DNA from: Gnetum montanum | Taxonomy: Eukaryota; Streptophyta; Gnetopsida; Gnetales; Gnetaceae | NCBI GenBank assembly: GCA_015680685.1 | Contig: MNCI01011152.1 | Span: 208,541 to 272,540 of the forward strand | Reading direction: 5' to 3' | Length of the DNA stretch: 64,000 nucleotides | Shown here: piece by piece, positions 56,747-64,000 of the stretch | Position numbering within the stretch: position 1 is the stretch's first letter | Layout: each line of letters begins with the position of its first letter | Notes under the pieces: model-generated | The model's database searches: none | Seen by the model: the letters and a program-made list of their open reading frames with translations, nothing else | What the model was told of the DNA's origin: nothing | Program-made: the position numbers and the translations under genes

Positions 56747-57084
56747 TTAATACAGAAATGGAAGCGGTAAGCATCCTCCATAGCGGTTATGTCACGTATG
56801 CTTTGTTTTCTTTTATGCACTGAGATTCGCAAATCCCAGAAAATTTCCATGTATGGAACATGTTGGAAGGGGGAGCGTGAACAAAAGTAAATAGGATTCT
56901 CTGCATATATTTTTAGTTTAATTTAAATTTAAAAAGTATTTAGTAAAAGTAAAATGTAAATAAATAAATAAATAAGTATAATTTACATATTTATTATTTT
57001 TAATTCAAATTTAAGAAATCAAATTGCTAGAGCAAGAATAAGCTCTCATCATCTCCTTATAGATCAATATACTAAGAGAAGAGC

Positions 57085-57560
57085 ATATGTGTAGACTGTG
57101 TAGTAGCGATCAAAAAACTTGGTGGAGGGCCTAAGATCCTTGTTGGAATGGTTTACGTTGTAGATCCACGGGTCTCAGGAAGGACCTGTGAGTGCCTCAA
57201 ACGGCCTTGCTGATTGAATAAGAACTTAGAGGGTCTGTTACTAGGTGATAAAAAAACATGTGAATGATTGACTTAATTGTAAAACGCAACATGAAAGACC
57301 AAAATAGGACAATGGACAAAATATGATAAAACAAAGTTGAAACGACAATTTGATATTAATACTATGAAATAAAATGTTATAAGCAAAGGTTTAGGAAATA
57401 CAAATTATGGGTTTTAGAAAACCCAAAAGATGCGATAATGTTTTTAAGTTTTGATACAATCACAGCATGTATTCTGCAACATATCTACACTAATTTGCTC
57501 TTTAACTTCCCTTGTCTACTTCGGTGACTGCGTTATGAAAAAATGATGATGGCCATCATG
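57085..57560 (-). repeat. Possible diverged T1-type LTR fragment
   Basis: CCTTGCTGATTGAATAAGAACTT (57203 onward) resembles T1's LTR at 8919 and 16463 (GGTCTTGCCGATTGAATAGG), and the following A-rich part with GGTTTAGGAAATACAAATTATG resembles 9225-9250. Similarity fades elsewhere. 56747-57084 holds nothing recognised. Confidence 0.4.
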
Positions 57561-57628
57561 GACTCTTAGGCATTTACACTGCTTGAAAGTCTTAGGTTCG
57601 ATGTAGATGCAAAATGCCCACAAAGTCT

Positions 57629-57841
57629 TTACAATGAAATAGATCTTTGTTTAAATAGGCCTTGGGTCCCTATTTTGTTGCTAGTTAATTTGGCCATGAT
57701 TGCTAATAGATTTTTGGCAAATTCTGGTGCTCTTGGAACACCTTCACACAACATATGAACAATTTTAACTAATTTTTGTTTTCCATACGCTACCCTCACA
57801 TGTTGCCGAGCATATGAAATTAAAGCCCAAATCTTATACAT
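57629..57841 (-). other. 70-codon open frame of unknown nature
   Basis: The minus frame MYKIWALISYARQHVRVAYG continues with KIVHMLCEGVPRAPEF. Composition is protein-like but no family is recognised; it ends directly beside the LTR at 57858 and may be chance or an exon remnant. Confidence 0.25.
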
Positions 57842-57857
57842 TGTCTTTGTAGGCTAT

Positions 57858-58732
57858 TGATGTAGTCACTTTTTTTATTATGATATGATATTGTAGCAAC
57901 AATGTCGTAGATACAATGACATGCCTCATGCTACGTCATTGTTGATATGATGTCTTGAGATGTGTGCAACTCTATAAATACAACACTTGGATACACAAGC
58001 CAATAACCAATTCATTCCATCCCTTAGGTAGACTCATGCAGTTTGTGTCTATAACTTAGCGATAGAGTGAATGCCTATAGTGTGATGTTAGACAGTAGAT
58101 CGAAGTTTGAGTAAATTGTACTTGGACAGTTTATGCATGGCATTAAAGATCAAAGTTGTTTTCCATCATTACAGTATCACTTAGTTTTCTTCATGTTTAC
58201 TTAGAATAATTCCTATGTTTTCTTAGTTAATATTTTACTTTCCCAAGTATTTCACTTTACATGCTTATTAGTAAAGCGACATGGGTACAATTGGTTCCAA
58301 GTGTTAAGTGTAGTTGTTTGGTAATCCTAATAATGACATTATTTGATTTTCTTAGTAATAATTCCACTTGGTAATCCCAGTGGCAACTACATGAGTCCAA
58401 GACATGACTAGAGATCTAGGAATGGATGCCTATCGCTCTAGGATAAAATAAATTCTTATTTCAGTGTTACTTAGACTTAGACTTAAGTTTCATCTCCAAT
58501 TATGCTTATTGCTAAGAGTTATTTGAGCCTTACAACATCACCTATCATATGCCTCACTACGAGTTAAAATATACAGTTAAACTTCCCTAAATCAAGGTGA
58601 TAGGACAATGATCATGAACTTAAACTCAATTACTAGCAAAATAACATTGTCTGTCTACGGATTATGATCTAGTCACTGGTGAACACTTGTGACTTGTATG
58701 ATAGAGTGTTGGGATTGCTCCATTGCTCATCA
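57858..58732 (+). repeat. 5' LTR of Athila-like element H
   Basis: An 875-bp LTR from TGATGTAGTC to GCTCATCA. TATA-like CTATAAATA at 57972-57980. Related to subfamily 1 in R/U5 (TGCCTATAGTGTGATG, GTACTTGGACA) but diverged. Confidence 0.85.
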
Positions 58733-58733
58733 T

Positions 58734-58751
58734 TGGTGCTATTGCTGAGGC
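58734..58751 (+). promoter_or_regulatory. Primer binding site of element H (tRNA-Asp type)
   Basis: TGGTGCTATTGCTGAGGC, one base after the LTR; about 13 of 18 bases fit the tRNA-Asp complement. Confidence 0.75.
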
Positions 58752-58875
58752 TATGTTAATGTGCGCTAAGTAATTGATTTTACAAAGTTTGTTGTGTTTA
58801 GAATCAAAAAGTTAATTTTCATAAATCTTAAACAATTCTAATAACACAAACAAGTTAAATGTTAAAAACTATAGC

Positions 58876-60462
58876 ATGGCTTCAAGGATAGACTATCACC
58901 TACCAAAGAAATACAAAGGAGCAATGATAAAATAGATGATGAAGAAGACTAGAGTATGCCTATGCAGATAAGAATCTCATATGTTCACAATGATCCTTAC
59001 TATCATGATTTCACATTCATCTTTCACCAAGATGGACAAACGAGGTGGAGAGATCTACAGGGCAACATCATTTTACCTTTAGAACTTTTAGCACTTAACA
59101 TGCTTCAAATAGCTCTAAGGGGAATGAATCTAAATCATGCACAAGAGGGGTATCATGTGACCAAACACATGATGAGACCCTACCAACTCACAAAGGTACA
59201 AGTGTAGAGAGATGCTGCTATGGAAATTAAACATGCACATAACAAAGGAAAGCAGCTTAACTCTCCTGTTGTCTTGGAAGAAATAGATGGTGATGCATTT
59301 ATCGTAGAAAAACTCCACCAGGATCATGAAATCCATTCCCAAACACCAATCATTTGATTAGAAGAACCTATCAAGGTGTAGTTACATTCATCCTTAGTAG
59401 ATACACCAAGAAGAGAAGCAATAAACTCTAAGTATAATCGAGACTCAAGGCTAAGAGCTTCTGCTGGGTCACAAAGAGAAGAATATTAGAGTCATAAAAG
59501 AAAAACTAGTTAGCATCGTTTTCCCACTGCTTCATATTCATCCTCACAATTGTCGATGGACTTTGATAGAAGGGAATAAAGGTACCAAGAGCATGATAGG
59601 GAGAGACATTAGACTCATGATCGACATGATTATCATCCAAGACACTTTGATGAAAAACATGAAGGACATGAATAATGCAAAAACAAGGATAGACATGAAG
59701 AAAGAGAAAGATATGAGTATTAAATGAATCACCACTACAATAAAGCTTATGAACTCAATTAGTATGAAGAATCCCTATTGGAAACTTACAACATGATAAA
59801 TATAAGGGAAGTTATCTACATTCCAACTAGGCACATAAGGAATAGCTGCATTAATTAGCTAGACATGAACAACATGCCTAGATTTGAGGGTGAATAGATC
59901 CACAACACCACTTCAAGCATTCCATGATGCCTACATCTTATAAAATATAGAGAGTCACTAGTAGAAACTCAAGTTGTTCCCTCGAACACTTGTCAAAGAG
60001 GCAAAAATCTTATCAAATCATTAAAACCTAAATCAATTAGAAGGTGGAGTGCCATGCTCAAACTTTTTAATGACATATACCAAACCTACTTCCAGGTGTC
60101 TAACCTTAGAAAGTAGATCTAGGGTTAAAAGCAAAGAATTCATGAATCCCTTAATGCGGTAATGGAAAAATACTACTCACTTTTGCATAGGTGCCTAGGA
60201 CATGGATTTTTCCAAAGGGAGCAACTTAGGCACATCATCGATGGGGTATAGAAAAAAACCAAAGACATCCTTGGGGTTTATGCCCAAGGATGACTATTAG
60301 AGATGGCTATCCATTGGATTCAAAGATTAATTGATCAAGTAGCAAAAGAGGAAGGAGAACTTAAGAAGAGGGAATTAGTCGAAGAGTATAATAGAGATCC
60401 ATCTATTAGGAAGAGATGTTAGAATGTATGATCAATAAGAAGAAGAAACCTTGGATGAGGTG
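58876..60462 (+). pseudogene. Gag remnant of element H
   Basis: The open frame 58956-59207 contains SYVHNDPYYHDFTFIFHQDG and RWRDLQGNIILPLEL, matching the gag N-termini of C and G. A His/Arg/Asp/Glu-rich spacer follows (59560-59720: DRERH, HDRHDYHPRHFDEKHEGHE), then core motifs IPTRHIRNS, LDMNNMPRFEGE, RRWSAMLKLFNDIYQTYFQV, HIIDGV, GVYAQG and VAKEEGELKKRE. It is cut at 60462 by element K before the zinc knuckle. Stops throughout. Confidence 0.78.
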
Positions 60463-61305
60463 TGATGAGTGGCAAGTACCCCCTATGCCCAACCATACAA
60501 ATAACAAGTGTTCACGCACGATTTAGTTGAATTTCGTGGATGGGACTAGTTGTGCATCTAGATCATTAAGCATTGATCGTAATTTGTTGTCTTCCCACTT
60601 GGACTAGTGATAGCTTTGTCACATANTGTTGTCTTCCCACTTGGACTAGTGATAGCTTTGTCACATATGGTTTAGTCCAAGATGAGACATATGATGGTTG
60701 ATGTTGTTTCGGCTTTATGCTACTCCTAATGATAATAGAGAAATTAATTATTTAATCTAATTAACAATGGGAGGATAAAGTCTAAACTAGCCTATGCATG
60801 ATAAGTGTCCATTCTAAGCTTGCCATACATGTCCTAAACTCACGTATCCACTACTGGGATTACCAAGTGAATACGTGTTTATGTTAGAAACTAGTTGTGC
60901 TCATTCTACCAATTGATTAATGTGCATGGAAATGTAAATATTAACTAAGTACATGGAATATAAATTCATTAAAAGTAAATTTAATCTAAGTCAAAGTATT
61001 GTAATGAATAAGAATTAATCTTGATCTTATTATCATTCATGGAATGTGTCTAGGTACATTACCACTCAAATAAGATGCTATATAGCTAACTCAAATTCAC
61101 ATTGCGGGCATTCATTAACTATTTTCTAAGACAACAGAATAAAACTACAACGATTCGACTACTCTATTAACAAAAGAATTAAAACTACTATGGATCATGC
61201 ATCCAAGTGTTGTATGTATAGGCAGGCATGCATCCCGCAATATTGGATATCCGATAACATAGCATGAGATCCAATATCAAGGCCTAAGAAAAATAAAATT
61301 CATCA
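60463..61305 (-). repeat. 3' LTR of Athila-like element K (subfamily 1)
   Basis: In minus sense it starts TGATGAATTT at 61305 and ends CTCATCA at 60463. A polypurine tract GAGGGTA lies at 61306-61312 on the minus strand. TATA-like CTATACATAC is at 61212-61221. Contains the N-associated 41-bp duplication. It interrupts gag of H; the adjoining AGGTG (60458-60462) would be one copy of its target duplication. Confidence 0.85.
60585..60667. repeat. 41-bp perfect duplication around an N
   Basis: TGTTGTCTTCCCACTTGGAC and the next 21 bases (60585-60625) recur exactly at 60627-60667; the N is at 60626. Other LTRs have one copy, for example 40015-40035 in reverse sense, so an assembly join is likely. 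Confidence 0.85.
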
Positions 61306-64000
61306 TACCCTCATGACTAAATGAAAACTCGTCCTCTAGTGAACAAAAGGAGGAACATGTTCTTTACAAAATATTGGGAAGTTATGGGACTATTGACTGA
61401 CTCTAACTACTAATAAACTTTGAGTGCCACCTTACAAAATTTTATTCAAGTGGATGTAGACAAAATGACAAAGCAACAAAAATAATAAATAGACATTGAA
61501 GATTACAAAATTTGCAAAGGTCTTTAAAAAGCCACCAAAGATGATTCTTCTTATTGCTGCTAGCAGTGGCAGACTTCCAACCTTGGTTGTTATGATGATG
61601 CTTCTTTGGTTATGCAGAATGAAATCTTTTCTCACTATCCCATGGATCAAGCAATCATGTGATGCTTAGGTCATTATCCTGTATGTTCTACTATTTTTCC
61701 ATGGGCATATCCTCAATTGTTCCTTTCTTAGTTTCATTTTTGTGCCTGGCAAAAGACTTTCTTCCTTAGGTGTCCCTTTTAGCATCACCTATAGTTACCA
61801 AAGGATCAACATTAGTTTTGGTAAATTTTTCTTAATAATCATCCCTTTTCAGATCCCTTAGTTTACATTTAAGCACAAGGTGATGATAGTGATTATGACT
61901 AAAGATATGCAGTAACTAAAGTCATCATGCTATTCACATTATTTTGATCAATTATTATTAGTTACCATAATTTTCAAAAATAGGATGTTAGAAAAAATTT
62001 TAAAAATTTTAAAGTAGACATCCTTAGCCCTCATAACTTATAAGCATAACTTTGAAAGCACACAAGTTTTTGACAAATTGAAACCAAAGGTCTAATTCAC
62101 AAGATGGCCAAGAAATTTTGAATTTGAAGAATATGGAAATAGAAAAGTAAGAAGAATTAATTGAAACTGGTGAGAAGGAGTTCCAAAATCATGCATAAAT
62201 TTAGAGAAACTGTCATTGACATTTTATAAGATGTAAAGGTTAGTTCAAAGCCATGATCAACAAAAGTTATGCAAGTGGATCCTTCCCAAAGTAGGTTCTT
62301 GCCATAATGCCCTTGCATAACCACTTTTATAGATGTTTGTGGGCATCCTAGAAGCTAAATGTAGACCATGTCTTTGTTTCAAACAACACACAAGTGCTAT
62401 GGTTGGGATGTTGCACTATACTACATAAAACTAGAAGGCTCATAATCATATGCAGCAATAAGGTAAATGAATGGGATGAGAAGGAATTGCAAAGATCGAG
62501 ATGTAAGGTACTTAACCATGTTTGCAATAGGTTCTTGTGTCAAGTGTCATTAAAATGATCATCATACATATCTATCCAAGTTTAGACCAAGTCCATATCA
62601 TTGATGTGTTCCTTCCTACCGACCACCATGAGTCCACAACCATCACAAAGAACAATCATCACTTCAAAGAAAGAAGAAAAGAGAAGAAGGAAGGAAGGGT
62701 CTTAGTTCGAGAGAAACCTTCAGGCATGCATAACATGTCTTTCAAGCCTCATAACTAGTGCTTGTAGCCCATTATTGTGTCTAAGGGGTGTGCTTTGAAT
62801 TCCCATTATTGTTTTTTTTTTGAATTTTATATTTTTATGATTTTGGATGGGAATCACACCATGCAAAGACTTTTAGCTTCCTATTATTGGTCGACAGTGG
62901 AGTGATGATATGTTCATGAGGAGTCATAAATCACATAAAGGAAGTCAGGAAGAGAACTTAAAAAATCCCCTTGAGGTCACATCCTTTGCCATTCCCACTT
63001 TGTTGTTTCCCCTTTCTTCAAGGTACACTGATCATTGATGAATTTTATTTTCATGAAAGAAGAACCAAATTACTTTCATGATAAAAGACCTTTTTATTTA
63101 GAGAACTGGAGGGATGGATGAGGTGATCTCACTACTTCACAAAATTACTTACCTAATCATCTTGATAGCATAGGACAAACACCAAACATATAGCATTGAC
63201 TTCTACATCATGACTTGGTAATATTATTAACAAAAACATAAAAGCCATTCATAAACATAAAGAAAATGACTTAAGAAAAGAAAAGAAAAATATTAAGAAA
63301 TGGAAAACATATTAAGAATTAGAAAATGTTGAAAGAAATGGGAAAATGATAAAGAACTATAAAATAGAGTGAAAAGCACTATTAGTTCTTGAACCAGGAT
63401 GAAGCATCTCCCCCATGACTAATCTTATGGCTACACATTTGGAAGATGGATTGCATAATCCCTTGCTTATACAACACTAGTTTCCCATCTATCATTGTTA
63501 CTGATTCAATTAATTACATGGTAGCACATCTAACATTAGTGATAGTCTTGTTTGGATCATTCGGAGATGTATCTTTATCAAGACTTGAAGGTATTTCCAT
63601 TTTGGAGGGCCTAGATGTGTTTGCTTCTTCTTCTTGATTTTTTGTTTTAATTCATGGCTCTCCATGCTTAATATCCTCTTTTGGTATATAATCAGAGTGT
63701 AAGATATATGTGTCTACGTCATCTATTTGCTTAATAAGAAAATTAGTTGCTTCCATGCATCTTTGAAATAGTTTTATATTCTCATTTTCAAGCCACTAGA
63801 TGTCTTCTAGTTTAGTTGTTACTACGTAGACTTGTTCTTGGTCACACACTTATTTCTAAACTTTATGATGGGTGGGTATAAGGGTTGTGTTAATATTTTA
63901 GACTTCTGGTTCATAACTATATTGTTTATCATTATTAGTGATGCATGAGGGTTTCTATCTCTCCCTAGTGATAAGTTCATCATTTCCATTCTGTGTTGGA
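61306..64000 (-). mobile_element. Element K, 3' internal region (continues beyond window)
   Basis: Minus-strand post-pol region. A variant third-ORF start (ATGCTAAAAGGGACACC) is at 61785 with ACTAAT and CTATAG upstream; the open frame 61650-61432 lies within this part and has a hydrophobic stretch (FVIFNVYLLFLLLCHFVYI), the only membrane-like segment among the third-ORF remnants. 62200-63430 is colinear with 5000-6370 of element B. The pol of K lies outside the window. Frames at 62537-62758 and 63446-63637 are not recognised as genes. Confidence 0.65.

Overview
The window looks like repeat-dominated nuclear DNA from a large-genome seed plant. No complete host gene is visible. Nearly everything is old, nested, mutated LTR retrotransposon of the Ty3/gypsy superfamily, from two lineages: Athila-like (PBS matching the tRNA-Asp 3' end, LTR termini TGATGA...TCATCA, RT box FMDDFS, a third ORF after pol) and Tat-like (two RNase H domains, 31-bp tandem repeats in the 3' untranslated region). 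A conifer or other gymnosperm fits the style, but that is inference; the sequence alone does not name a species.

Layout, left to right. 1-2947: 3' end of a plus-strand Athila-like element A (third-ORF remnant, PPT, 3' LTR 2077-2947). 2948-8802 and 22463-24858: a minus-strand Athila-like element B, split in its gag by a younger Tat element T1 (8803-22457, minus strand, 5-bp target duplication AAGAG on both sides). T1 carries the most striking structure: a 3.7-kb piece of its interior (10675-14394) is repeated in inverted orientation (17565-21286) inside its own right-hand LTR, and the LTR segment next to the insert (16854-17568) is duplicated on the far side (21288-22003). 24859-33342: a plus-strand Tat-like element T2 (gag, protease, 31-bp repeats) holding a foreign block (about 28460-32217) with a UDP-glycosyltransferase fragment and other gene-like pieces. 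33343-39256: plus-strand Athila-like element C (5' LTR, PBS, gag, PR, RT, IN; RNase H deleted). 39257-40096: LTR of a second subfamily. 40097-41640: minus-strand third-ORF remnant. 42204-49117: plus-strand Athila-like element G, the most complete coding set (LTR, PBS, gag, PR, RT, RH, IN), all broken.

49118-54474 is a low-copy island with a degenerate leucine-rich-repeat fragment and one long unrecognised reading frame. 54480-56741 is a non-autonomous LTR element with target duplication ATATG, LTRs of about 0.9-1.3 kb containing 159-bp tandem repeats, and an internal region of only 121 bp. 57858-60462 is another plus-strand Athila-like LTR plus gag (H), cut by a minus-strand Athila-like 3' LTR and 3' internal region (K, 60463 to the window end).

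Relative ages follow from nesting: T2 was entered by B, B was entered by A and T1, and T1 was later rearranged by the inverted duplication. All coding regions carry stops, frameshifts, catalytic substitutions or domain-sized deletions, so none appears autonomous now. Both N bases (54751, 60626) sit between near-identical direct duplications and look like assembly joins.
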